Assembly (NCBI GenBank): GCA_029979145.1
Contig: JAPOIC010000008.1
Coordinates: 1 to 21,267 of the forward strand
DNA from: Opitutaceae bacterium
GTDB lineage: Bacteria > Verrucomicrobiota > Verrucomicrobiia > Opitutales > Opitutaceae
Direction of reading: 5' to 3'
Length of the DNA stretch: 21,267 bases
Positions within the stretch are counted from its first letter, which is position 1; every line of letters begins with the position of its first letter. Below the pieces are notes generated by a model, which saw nothing but the letters and a program-made list of their open reading frames with translations, was not told the origin of the DNA and searched no databases. Positions 8,030 through 15,591 of the stretch are shown piece after piece. The translations under genes were made by a program, and so were the position numbers.

Positions 8030-9385
8030 CTACTTTCCGATACAGAAGCTGGCGAAGAGTTGATCGAGCATCCGCTCATTATCCACCTTGCCGGCAATCT
8101 CCCCCAAATTGGCCAGCACGCCGCGCAGCTCGCTCGAAACTAACTCAATGGGGTGGTTTAACTTAAGCAATGTTTGTGAAAGGGACAGGCCTTCACTAGC
8201 TCGGGCTAAGGCGTCGGCGTGCCGGGCGTTGATCGCAATCAATTCATCGCCAAGTTCCACGTGGAACGACTGCGCCCTGGCTGTCAGCGCCTGCTTGAGC
8301 GCGTCCAGTCCGTGGCCGGTGAGGGCTGAAACCTCAACGCGCTCGAAGTCGGCCCAGGCAGCTGCCGACTGGGCGTCGGCCGGCAGGTCCTGCTTGTTCA
8401 GCACGATCAGAGTCCGCTTAGGTTGCAGCTGGTCCAAGACCTCGGCGGACAAGACGGGTGGGGATCGGCTCCGGTCCAGCACGAGCAGGACCAGATCGGC
8501 CTCCGCCAATCGCTCGAGCGAGAGGGCAATGCCGCGCTGCTCGATGGCCTCGGGCTTCGGGTTCAACCCGGCCGTGTCGATCAACCGAAGGCAATGCTCA
8601 CCGAGCAAGATGCGCTCCTCCAAGTAATCGCGCGTGGTGCCGGGCGTATCGCTGACCAGGGCGCGTTCGCGGCCGACCAAGGCGTTTAGGAGTGAACTCT
8701 TGCCCGCATTCGGCTCACCCAAAATGACCACGCCGAGACCATCGCGCAAAACCGAACCGTAATGGTTGGTGGCCAACAACTTCGATACATCGGCTTGGAG
8801 GTTTTCCAACTCCTTGATCACCAAGCTCTGGTCCTCGGGGGGCAGGTCTTCCTCGGGAAAATCAATATAGGCCTCGATGCGCGCCAGGGCGCCCAGCAGT
8901 CGCTCGATCATCGCGGTTACATGCCGACCTAACGCACCGCGCAGTTGCTGATTGGCCGCGGCAAGAGCGCGCTCGCCCCGGGCGTGAATGAGATCCATCA
9001 CCGCCTCCGCCTGGCTCAAATCCATCCGGCCATTCAGAAACGCCCGCTGCGTAAACTCCCCGGGCTCGGCCGCGCGGCAGCCCCGTGCGATCAGGTCTTC
9101 CAAGATGCGTTGGGCGAGGTAGGGGTTGCCGTGACAGGTAATCTCCAAGGTGTCCTCGCCGGTGTAGGAAGCCGGGCCGCGAAAAAACGTGCACAGGATG
9201 TCGTCGAGCAGCGTCCCCTGGCGGTCGCGGTAGTCGACGCGCTGGGCGGTGCGCGGCGGCGGTTCGCCACCGGTCAGGTCGCGGGCCAGGCGCGCGGTAT
9301 CTTGTCCGCTGATACGCAAAAGTGCGATCGCGGACGTGCCGGCCGGCGTGGCCAGGGCGACGATGGTGTCCTGCGGCGAAGCCAT
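8030..9385 (-). CDS. mnmE: tRNA modification GTPase MnmE (TrmE)
   Basis: MnmE is the GTPase partner of MnmG in wobble-uridine modification. The 451-residue product has the N-terminal folate-binding domain (residues 1-120), a helical domain, and an inserted G domain with P-loop GEPNAGKS at 223-230, DTPGTTRD at 246-253, DTAG at 270-273 and NKQD at 330-333. It ends in the catalytic C-terminal CIGK motif (448-451). The length matches the family. It is followed 8 bp later by mnmG, so the two partners are probably made from one transcript. The 70-bp upstream gap after the exporter adaptor holds a short GC hairpin (CCCGG/CCGGG, 9399-9411) but no clear promoter. A second parS sits at the end of the G domain. 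Confidence 0.97.
   Translation of the reverse strand: MASPQDTIVALATPAGTSAIALLRISGQDTARLARDLTGGEPPPRTAQRVDYRDRQGTLLDDILCTFFRGPASYTGEDTLEITCHGNPYLAQRILEDLIARGCRAAEPGEFTQRAFLNGRMDLSQAEAVMDLIHARGERALAAANQQLRGALGRHVTAMIERLLGALARIEAYIDFPEEDLPPEDQSLVIKELENLQADVSKLLATNHYGSVLRDGLGVVILGEPNAGKSSLLNALVGRERALVSDTPGTTRDYLEERILLGEHCLRLIDTAGLNPKPEAIEQRGIALSLERLAEADLVLLVLDRSRSPPVLSAEVLDQLQPKRTLIVLNKQDLPADAQSAAAWADFERVEVSALTGHGLDALKQALTARAQSFHVELGDELIAINARHADALARASEGLSLSQTLLKLNHPIELVSSELRGVLANLGEIAGKVDNERMLDQLFASFCIGK
8254..8267. other. parS site 2 inside mnmE
   Basis: GTTCCACGTGGAAC is a perfect 14-bp palindrome identical to the core of site 1 but lacking the outermost T/A pair (flanks are A and G). Fourteen-base cores of this kind are functional parS in several phyla. 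It is read in the mnmE frame as F374-H375-V376-E377, at the junction between the G domain and the C-terminal helical domain. Its closeness to the 16-bp-perfect site in mnmG supports a true parS cluster. Confidence 0.82.
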
Positions 9386-9455
9386 GTCACGCAGGCAACC
9401 CGGCGGCCGGGCAAACGCAAAAATAAAAGCGCGACGACTGCCGCGACGGGAAAGG

Positions 9456-10706
9456 TCACTGCGCGGCCACGGTCATCGGCGTGACCCGAACGCCGTCGGC
9501 CATGCGGTCACCGGGATAGACCACGACGCGATCGCCTTCCGACAGACCGGCGATCACCTCGGTCTCCAAACCGTTGCCATGGCCCACCTCGACCTCGCGC
9601 AGTTGGGCCTGCCCGCCTTTCAGCACAAAGGTCTGCCATTGCGTGCCGCGCTGGAAAAAGGCGCCGGCGGGAGCTTTGAGCACGGAAGGCTCGGACCACG
9701 TGACGATGGCGGCCTCGACGCGATAAGAGTCGCCGAGTGATGTCCGCGCCGCCGGAGGGTCGAGCAGGTCTACGATCACGTAGACACGCTGTTCCTCTAC
9801 GCCGAGAGAAGAGATCTTGGTGAAAGCGGCCGGCTCCACCACGCGCACGCGGCCGCGCAGCGGTTCGGATCCGCCCCATTTGTGCAGCTTAACCGCGGCA
9901 CCGGGGGCGATGGCCACGGCGTCGCGTGACAGCACTTCGATCCGCGCTTCCAATTCCGTGGGGTCGCCGACCTCGACCAAGGGAAAACCCGCGGGCACGA
10001 CGCGCTCGCTCTCTTGGAAAACCTTCAGCAGGCGTCCACCGACGGGGGAGGTGATGATGAAGGGCGCATCATTCGCAGAGTCTTCGTGGCCGCGCGCCAG
10101 CACCGCGCGCGCCTGCGTGAGTTGGTGTTGCGCGACCTGGTGCGCGAAGTCCGCGGCGCGCGCGTCCTGGGCGGCGCGGGTGGCGCGCAGCTCGGCGGTG
10201 TCGAATTCCTGGCGCGAGGCGGAACCCGAAGTGTAGAGTTTTTGAATACGTTCGAATTCGGTGGAGGCGAGGGCGGCGGTGGCGGCTGCGGCGACCTGCT
10301 GCGCGGCGACCTGCGCCAGCGCGGCCTCGGCGGCCTGCACCTGCGCCTCGGCCTGCGCCCGCGTGCGGGCGTCGAGCAGATCGGCGCCGCGCGTATCCAG
10401 CGTGGCGATGACGGTCTCGCCGGCGACCACGGCGGCGCCGGGTTTCAAATCGATGCGGCGCAGCAATCCCGCCACGGGACTGGAGACGGTGTAGCGATGT
10501 TGCAGGCGCGTCGTGCCTTCTTCGCTCACGGTCACCTGCAGGGGGCCGCGCGCCACGACCGCCACTTCCGCGGGCAGTGGCTTCGGCCAGAGCCCCACCA
10601 CGATCAAGGCGATCAAAGCGGCGCCGCCGAGCCAGGGCAGGGCGCGGGTCCAGCGGCGGGGGGCCGCCGGTCGATCCGCGCGCGGGGAGGAAGGGAATGC
10701 GTTCAT
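9456..10706 (-). CDS. periplasmic adaptor (membrane fusion protein, HlyD/RND-adaptor family) of an ABC exporter
   Basis: This is probably the adaptor linking the inner-membrane FtsX-type permease to the outer membrane. I chose ATG at 10706 (416 residues), 7 bp after the permease stop; an upstream ATG at 10787 would overlap the permease by 74 bp and add unrelated sequence. The product has one N-terminal membrane helix (23-39), a split lipoyl/barrel-sandwich domain (PVAGLLRRIDLKPGAAVVAG near 77-96 and ITSPVGGRLLKVF near 218-230), an Ala/Gln-rich helical hairpin (110-205), a beta-barrel domain, and a membrane-proximal domain at about 335-410. It is the third gene of ATPase-permease-adaptor. No outer-membrane TolC-like gene is adjacent. 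The substrate is unknown. Confidence 0.88.
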   Translation of the reverse strand: MNAFPSSPRADRPAAPRRWTRALPWLGGAALIALIVVGLWPKPLPAEVAVVARGPLQVTVSEEGTTRLQHRYTVSSPVAGLLRRIDLKPGAAVVAGETVIATLDTRGADLLDARTRAQAEAQVQAAEAALAQVAAQQVAAAATAALASTEFERIQKLYTSGSASRQEFDTAELRATRAAQDARAADFAHQVAQHQLTQARAVLARGHEDSANDAPFIITSPVGGRLLKVFQESERVVPAGFPLVEVGDPTELEARIEVLSRDAVAIAPGAAVKLHKWGGSEPLRGRVRVVEPAAFTKISSLGVEEQRVYVIVDLLDPPAARTSLGDSYRVEAAIVTWSEPSVLKAPAGAFFQRGTQWQTFVLKGGQAQLREVEVGHGNGLETEVIAGLSEGDRVVVYPGDRMADGVRVTPMTVAAQ

Positions 10707-10713
10707 GGGAAAA

Positions 10714-13080
10714 TCAATCGCGGGCCTTGAGCACGCCCACGAGGTCGAGCTGGTTGAGCCGGCGGCAGGCGAGGGTGGCGGACACAAGTGATGCCACGGT
10801 CACCACCAGCACGGCAAACGCGTAGTTCGCTGGTGTCAGGATGAGGGGCAGCCGCACGAACTCGGTGTTGACCGTTTGGAGGATTGCACCAGCCAGGCCC
10901 GAGCCGATGACGAGGCCGAGTGGCAGGGCGATCAACGTAAGGATGACGAGTTCACCGACGAGCACCGCGCCGACCTCGCCGCGCGTGAAACCCACGACGC
11001 GCAGCGTCGCGAGTTCGCGCTGGCGCTCGGAGAGCGAAATGCGCGCGCTGTTGTAGATAATACCGAACGCGACCACCGTGGCGAAGGTGAGGTAGATTTT
11101 TTGGATGAGTCCGATGCTTTCGGCGGTGGTTTTGCGAAAACCGTCGCGGATGGCCTGCTTGTTGACAATGGCGCCGGTGCGCGGCGTCTCGCGCACGGCC
11201 GCAAGAAAGTCCGGCCAGGCCCCCGCAGCGACGGCGAGGTAGGCGCCGGTGATGCGGTCGCCTTCGCCGAGCAGGCGGTTGAGGGCATCAATATCCATGT
11301 AAGCCGCAGTGCCGGCGAAGTCCTCGGCGAGCGCCGCCACGCGCACGGTGAATTCTGCGCGGCGGCCATCGAGGGCGCGCACACGCAACGGATCACCCGG
11401 TTGCACTTGGAGCACCTCGGCCAGCTTGGCGGACAAGACGATGCCGTGGGCGGGCAGCGTGAGCTGGCGGTCGTTTGCATCGATGATGCGGTTCAACACG
11501 GCGTGCGCGGGCAGGCCGATGATGGACAGGCGGCGCACATGATTGCCGGCGCGCAGTTCCGCTGGGGCGACGCGATTCGGTTCGGCCAGAGTGACGCCGG
11601 GCAATTGTCGCAGATCGGCGAGGGCTTGCGGCGGACCGGGCTCGATTAACGACGCGATAACCGTCTGCCGTTGCATCAGGTCCCATTGGTAATCGAGCAC
11701 ATGGTCGATGCCGTCACGAAACGAACTCGGCACCACAAGAATGCCAGTGGCGAGAGCGAGGGCGATGCACGTGAGCGCAGCGCGCGCGGGTCGGCGCTCG
11801 ATGTTGCGCAGCGCCATGCGCATCGAGGGCGTGAACGAGCGCCCGAACCGCAGCCGCTCGAACATCGCCGGCCGGTAGCGTGCCGGCGGTTCGGGGCGCA
11901 TCGCTTCGGCGGGCGGGAGGCGCACGGCGGCGCGGACGGCGCCCCACACGCCGGCAATCGCGGCGACGCAGCTCACGGCCGCGGCGGCCACGAGCACGCC
12001 GCGCGCGAGCTGGAAATCGAGATGCGGAAACCGGAAAAGCAGGTGATACATGTCGACCAGTTTGTGCCCGAGCCCAATGCAGCCGAGGATGCCAAGCAGG
12101 GTGCCGACCAACACGATCACGAGGGCAAATTTCAAGTAGTGACCGCCGATTTCACGGTTGGTGAAGCCAAAGGCCTTGAGGATGGCGATCTGTTCGCGCT
12201 GCAGCGTGATCTGCCGACTCATCACCGCATTGGTCATGAATGCGGCCACGCCGAGGAACACGAGCGGGAACCCTACGGAGAGTCCGTGCAACACGTTGAT
12301 CTCGTCGCGCAGCCGGATGTGCGACGGATGAGATTCGCGATCATAGGCGCCGCGGCCGCCGTAGGGCCGCAGCACGCGATCAATTTCCGCAATCACGGCG
12401 TCGGCACTCGCACCGGGGGCGAGGGTGAAGGTCGCTTGGTTGAACGCGCCGTCCATATTGGCGGACGTGGCGAGTTCTTTGTAGGGCAGCCAGAAAATGC
12501 CGTAGCTCCGGTTATCCGGCAGGGCGGATCCAGGCGGTGCTTCGAAGACGAACTCGGGCGAAAGTACGATGCCGGCGATGCGCAGAGTCTGACGCCGGCC
12601 GTAGAGCACGGCGGAGAGCGTGTCGCCGGGCTGTAGTCCGTGCGCCTCGGCGAAAGCTTCGCCGACGAGCACGTCGCCGGGGGTGGCGCGACCCGTGAGC
12701 ATGCGGCCCTTGCGCAGAAAGAGGCGGTCGAGCACGGGTGCGCCCTGTTCGGACAGTGAGAGAAACAAACCCGTGGCCGGCTCGGGCACGCCGGAGATTT
12801 CCAACCGGCCCGACAATGCGATGCTGGTTTGCACGGCCGAGACGCCGCGAATGGCGGCGAGGTCCTGCACAACGGCGTCTGGCGCTCGCTTCAAGCGCAC
12901 GAACAACTCGGCGAATCGGTAGTCGCGGTAATACGCGTCACGCGTGTTCTCCAGCGTGAGGATCAGGCTGCGCGTCATGACCATCATCGTGAGGCCGCAG
13001 GCCATGACGAGCGCGACGGCGAGGGCCTGGGACTTCAACCCGAGCAGGTCGCGGCGCAGCTTGGTGTCGAGCAGGGGCAT
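10714..13080 (-). CDS. ABC transporter permease with two FtsX/MacB-type halves
   Basis: This is the inner-membrane component of a MacB/Lol-like ABC system, which typically transmits ATPase motion to a periplasmic domain rather than forming a channel. The 788-residue product is a tandem of two FtsX-type halves. Predicted membrane helices lie at about 18-40, 266-288, 314-336, 362-385, then 434-453, 660-680, 708-735 and 750-772. Large periplasmic domains of about 225 and 205 residues lie between the first two helices of each half. Each half contains the cytoplasmic coupling motif: REQIAILKAFGFTNREIG near 295-312 and RQRELATLRVVGFTRGEVG near 686-704. It starts 6 bp after the ATPase gene and ends 7 bp before the adaptor. 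Confidence 0.92.
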   Translation of the reverse strand: MPLLDTKLRRDLLGLKSQALAVALVMACGLTMMVMTRSLILTLENTRDAYYRDYRFAELFVRLKRAPDAVVQDLAAIRGVSAVQTSIALSGRLEISGVPEPATGLFLSLSEQGAPVLDRLFLRKGRMLTGRATPGDVLVGEAFAEAHGLQPGDTLSAVLYGRRQTLRIAGIVLSPEFVFEAPPGSALPDNRSYGIFWLPYKELATSANMDGAFNQATFTLAPGASADAVIAEIDRVLRPYGGRGAYDRESHPSHIRLRDEINVLHGLSVGFPLVFLGVAAFMTNAVMSRQITLQREQIAILKAFGFTNREIGGHYLKFALVIVLVGTLLGILGCIGLGHKLVDMYHLLFRFPHLDFQLARGVLVAAAAVSCVAAIAGVWGAVRAAVRLPPAEAMRPEPPARYRPAMFERLRFGRSFTPSMRMALRNIERRPARAALTCIALALATGILVVPSSFRDGIDHVLDYQWDLMQRQTVIASLIEPGPPQALADLRQLPGVTLAEPNRVAPAELRAGNHVRRLSIIGLPAHAVLNRIIDANDRQLTLPAHGIVLSAKLAEVLQVQPGDPLRVRALDGRRAEFTVRVAALAEDFAGTAAYMDIDALNRLLGEGDRITGAYLAVAAGAWPDFLAAVRETPRTGAIVNKQAIRDGFRKTTAESIGLIQKIYLTFATVVAFGIIYNSARISLSERQRELATLRVVGFTRGEVGAVLVGELVILTLIALPLGLVIGSGLAGAILQTVNTEFVRLPLILTPANYAFAVLVVTVASLVSATLACRRLNQLDLVGVLKARD

Positions 13081-13086
13081 GACGGA

Positions 13087-13815
13087 TTACCAGACCAGGT
13101 CGCGCGCGGGCAGGCGGACGTCGTTGCGGGTCTCGCCGGTGATCCGGCCGTCGGAGAGCGTCAACACGCGGTCGGCCATGCCGGCCATCACGGCGTTGTG
13201 CGTGATCACGAGCGTGAGCGTGCCGAGGTCACGATTGATGCGCTCGACCGCCTCGAGGACGGTGATGCCCGTGCGCACATCAAGGGCGCCGGTGGGCTCG
13301 TCGCACAGCAGCACGGACGGACGCTTGGCAATGGCGCGGGCAATCGCGACGCGCTGTTGTTCGCCGCCCGAAAGCTGCGCGGGAAAGTGATCCATGCGCG
13401 CGCCGAGTCCGACCAACTCCAGGGCTTCCTCCGGGGTCATGGGATCGGCCGCGATCTCCGTGATGAGCGCGACGTTTTCGCGCGCGGTGAGGCTGGGGAT
13501 GAGATTGTAGAATTGAAACACGAAGCCCACTGCGTCGCGACGGTAGCGGGTGAGTCCCGATTCGTCGGCGCCACCGAGGTCCCAGCCGTGGTAGTGCAGG
13601 ACGCCGGTTGTTGGCGTGTCGAGTCCGCCGAGCAGATTGAGCAGGGTGGACTTGCCGCTGCCGGATGCGCCGAGCACGACGACAAACTCTCCGCGATTGC
13701 AATCGAGGTCCACGCCGTCGAGCGCCCGCACTTCCGCGCTGCCGTCACCATAGACCTTGGTCAGGTCGCGCACGTGGAAGACCGGATCAGTTGGAAATGG
13801 ATCGGCGCTCGACAT
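13087..13815 (-). CDS. ABC transporter ATP-binding protein (LolD/MacB-type)
   Basis: This ATPase powers the FtsX-type permease encoded 6 bp downstream. The 242-residue product has Walker A GASGSGKST at 49-57, Q-loop Q101 (FVFQFYNLIP), signature LSGGEQQR at 148-155, Walker B VLLCDEPTGALD at 168-179 and H-loop H206 (LVITHN). The FQFYNLIPSLTARENV stretch and the short, stand-alone format are typical of the LolD/MacB/FtsE class that works with FtsX-type permeases. It is the first gene of the exporter operon. The 142-bp upstream gap after the cyclophilin gene may hold its promoter, although I could not pick out convincing hexamers. Confidence 0.95.
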   Translation of the reverse strand: MSSADPFPTDPVFHVRDLTKVYGDGSAEVRALDGVDLDCNRGEFVVVLGASGSGKSTLLNLLGGLDTPTTGVLHYHGWDLGGADESGLTRYRRDAVGFVFQFYNLIPSLTARENVALITEIAADPMTPEEALELVGLGARMDHFPAQLSGGEQQRVAIARAIAKRPSVLLCDEPTGALDVRTGITVLEAVERINRDLGTLTLVITHNAVMAGMADRVLTLSDGRITGETRNDVRLPARDLVW

Positions 13816-13957
13816 GATACGGCGGCAGCCAAGCCCGGAAACAGTCCCTGGGCAACGGACAAACCCGCGCGAACCTCGGTATTAAGCGCCTCGTGTTGCC
13901 CGCAGAATCCGACCTGATTGCCGGCCTCCGGGATTTCACCCAAGGCCCTCGGTGTGG

Positions 13958-14545
13958 TCAGTCGGCGGGGATCCGTCGCACCGAAAGGATCGACACGGGC
14001 GGCTGAAGGGCTTGGGCCTCGTGGGGGGCCGCTTGGATGGCGCGAACGACCTCCATGCCGCGCGTCACTTGGCCGAAGGCGGCGAACCCTTGGCCGTCGG
14101 GGTTGCGTTTGCCGCCGCAATCGAGCTCCGGCTGGTCGTTGATGCAGATAAAGAAGTCCGATGTGGCGGTGTTGGGCGCGAGCCGGGCCATCGAGATTAC
14201 GCCGTCGCGGTGCTTCAGACCCGTGGTGTTGGTGCGCTCCAGCGGGATGGGCGGTTCGCCCTCTTCCTCACGCGCGGGATTGATGCCGCCTTGGATGACC
14301 TCGATGCGGATGAGGTTGTGGGGTTGGTTTTCGGGCGTGACCGTGCGGTGAAACACGCCGCCGTCGTAGAATCCGCCGTCCACGTAACGGAGAAAGTTTT
14401 CCACGGTGCCGGGGGCTTGGTCGGGATAAAGCTCGAGTTCGATCTCACCGAGACCGGTCGTCATCAGGATCCGCACGGGCTCGGCGCTGACGGAAACGAG
14501 GCTGGCCACGAGACCGACGCAGAACAGCAGGATGCGGCTTTTCAT
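13958..14545 (-). CDS. exported cyclophilin-type peptidyl-prolyl cis-trans isomerase
   Basis: This is probably a periplasmic proline isomerase assisting protein folding. The 195-residue product begins with a signal peptide (MKSRILLFCVGLVASLVSVS, then AEP; likely cut after A21). The mature part is a cyclophilin domain: TGLGEIELELYPDQAPGTVENFLRY-type strand and helix, the catalytic FHR at 65-67, QGG at 85-87, FFICIND at 131-137 in the usual SQFFI position, and GFAAFGQVTRGMEVVRAI near 153-170. A short insertion with acidic residues (REEEGEPP) follows QGG. It starts 9 bp after the GH43-like gene, so the two may be co-transcribed. The link to carbohydrate metabolism is only positional. Confidence 0.9.
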   Translation of the reverse strand: MKSRILLFCVGLVASLVSVSAEPVRILMTTGLGEIELELYPDQAPGTVENFLRYVDGGFYDGGVFHRTVTPENQPHNLIRIEVIQGGINPAREEEGEPPIPLERTNTTGLKHRDGVISMARLAPNTATSDFFICINDQPELDCGGKRNPDGQGFAAFGQVTRGMEVVRAIQAAPHEAQALQPPVSILSVRRIPAD

Positions 14546-14554
14546 GCGTCGTGC

Positions 14555-15442
14555 CTAGCCGAGCCGGAGTGATCCCGCAACCTCGCGGCATGCAAAGAAG
14601 CGCGGGTGTTCGGGTGCAGGCTCGTTGGGTTGGTGCAGCGTCAGCCGACGCTGGCCTGAGAAATCGGTGAACAACATCGCGTGGCCGCCATTGCGATCGA
14701 AGATCGGCTCGGCCTCGATCCGCCACGGACCGGCGAGCGTGTTGGATTCGCTGTGCGCGATGCCGGTGGCGTAGCCGGATTGGGTCCAACTCGAAAAGAG
14801 CAGTGCGAGGCGACCGTCGGCGAAGTGAAACGGGAACGCCCCGTCGGCCACGTAGCACGGTCCGTCCTTGGCCCAAGGCGGCACGATGACCCACGGTGCG
14901 GCGTTGACGGGAAACAATTCGATCGGCTCGCCCCCGGTTGCGCGCAGATCGTCGGTCAAGGGCACGGCGGAATAGCGCCCGATGCGAATCGCGGGCCAGT
15001 CGCGGCTGAAAATCATCCACGGCTGGCCGTTGGCGGCGACATGCAGTGTGCCGTCGAGGCAATCCGCGTCGGCCGGCGTCAGCGCACCGTCGCTGTGCGG
15101 GACGAACGGCCCCAGCGGATCGTCCGCCACGAGGATGGCGGTGCCGCGCGACGCGGTCGTGCCCTTGAAGCTCGCGAACATGAAATAGCGTCCCCGCCAT
15201 GCGTGCACCTCTGGCGCCCAGAAATGATGCGTGCCCCAGAATCCCACGCCCGGACGAAAGATGGGAAACGGACCTGCCCAGTGCTGAAGGTCGGTGCTGC
15301 GGTAGGCATCGAACCCGATGCCGGTGTCATCGCGCCAAGGTTCTTTGTCAGTGGTGCCGTAGAGATAGTAGTGCCCGTCCGCCGCCACCGGCAGCACGAA
15401 GGGATCGCGAATCTGGATCTTGTCGCAGGTCAGCAGGGACAT
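14555..15442 (-). CDS. glycoside hydrolase family 43-like five-bladed beta-propeller protein
   Basis: This is probably a glycosidase or related sugar-active enzyme acting on arabinan-, xylan- or similar side chains; the substrate cannot be read from sequence. The 295-residue product has GH43/GH-F marks: IRDPFVLP with the expected base D13, WAPEVH at 76-81, LDGTLHV with D130 in the pKa-modulating position, and GHAMLF near 253-258. In the segment where GH43 enzymes carry the general acid Glu (E-G-P pattern), this protein has D200 (VADGAFPF), so activity or specificity may be altered. There is no signal peptide, which suggests cytoplasmic location and action on imported oligosaccharides. The gene starts just downstream of an inverted-repeat element and precedes the cyclophilin gene by 9 bp. 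Confidence 0.78.
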   Translation of the reverse strand: MSLLTCDKIQIRDPFVLPVAADGHYYLYGTTDKEPWRDDTGIGFDAYRSTDLQHWAGPFPIFRPGVGFWGTHHFWAPEVHAWRGRYFMFASFKGTTASRGTAILVADDPLGPFVPHSDGALTPADADCLDGTLHVAANGQPWMIFSRDWPAIRIGRYSAVPLTDDLRATGGEPIELFPVNAAPWVIVPPWAKDGPCYVADGAFPFHFADGRLALLFSSWTQSGYATGIAHSESNTLAGPWRIEAEPIFDRNGGHAMLFTDFSGQRRLTLHQPNEPAPEHPRFFACREVAGSLRLG

Positions 15443-15489
15443 GAAATGAAACGGGTCCGGACCAAGTTAAGACCGCTCAACCCGTTTCT

Positions 15490-15571
15490 GTCATTCTGAA
15501 CGCAGTGAAGAATCCAGTGCACTGATAGCAGGCGGACCGGCCACTGGATTCTTCGTGCTGCTCAGAATGAC
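15490..15571. repeat. 82-bp inverted-repeat element between recA and the GH43-like gene
   Basis: The left arm reads GTCATTCTGA (15490-15499), eight poorly matched bases, then AAGAATCCAGTG (15508-15519). The right arm is its reverse complement: CACTGGATTCTT (15542-15553), eight bases, then TCAGAATGAC (15562-15571). Twenty-two bases pair perfectly around a 22-bp centre. This pattern (TCATTCTGA...GAAGAATC) belongs to a repeat type I recognise as scattered in multicopy between genes of many environmental bacteria. The element lies downstream of recA on its coding strand and could end its transcript as a hairpin, though no T-run follows. Confidence 0.85.
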
Positions 15572-15591
15572 CAAGCGTGGGGAAGTCCGGC

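Noticed and set aside
8079..8087. DnaA-box-like TTATCCACC
   Set aside because: One mismatch to TTATCCACA, isolated, and encodes the conserved VDN of MnmE; no cluster of boxes or AT-rich unwinding region is nearby.
13765..13785. A third parS-like sequence (TTCCACGTG) in the ABC ATPase gene
   Set aside because: Only one half matches; the other half is CGCGAC. It simply encodes F-H-V-R in the N-terminus of the ATPase.
13761..14120. Minus-strand frame bridging the cyclophilin and ABC genes
   Set aside because: Overlaps both genes out of frame; the intergenic part reads smoothly but matches no family I know, and codon bias alone explains it.
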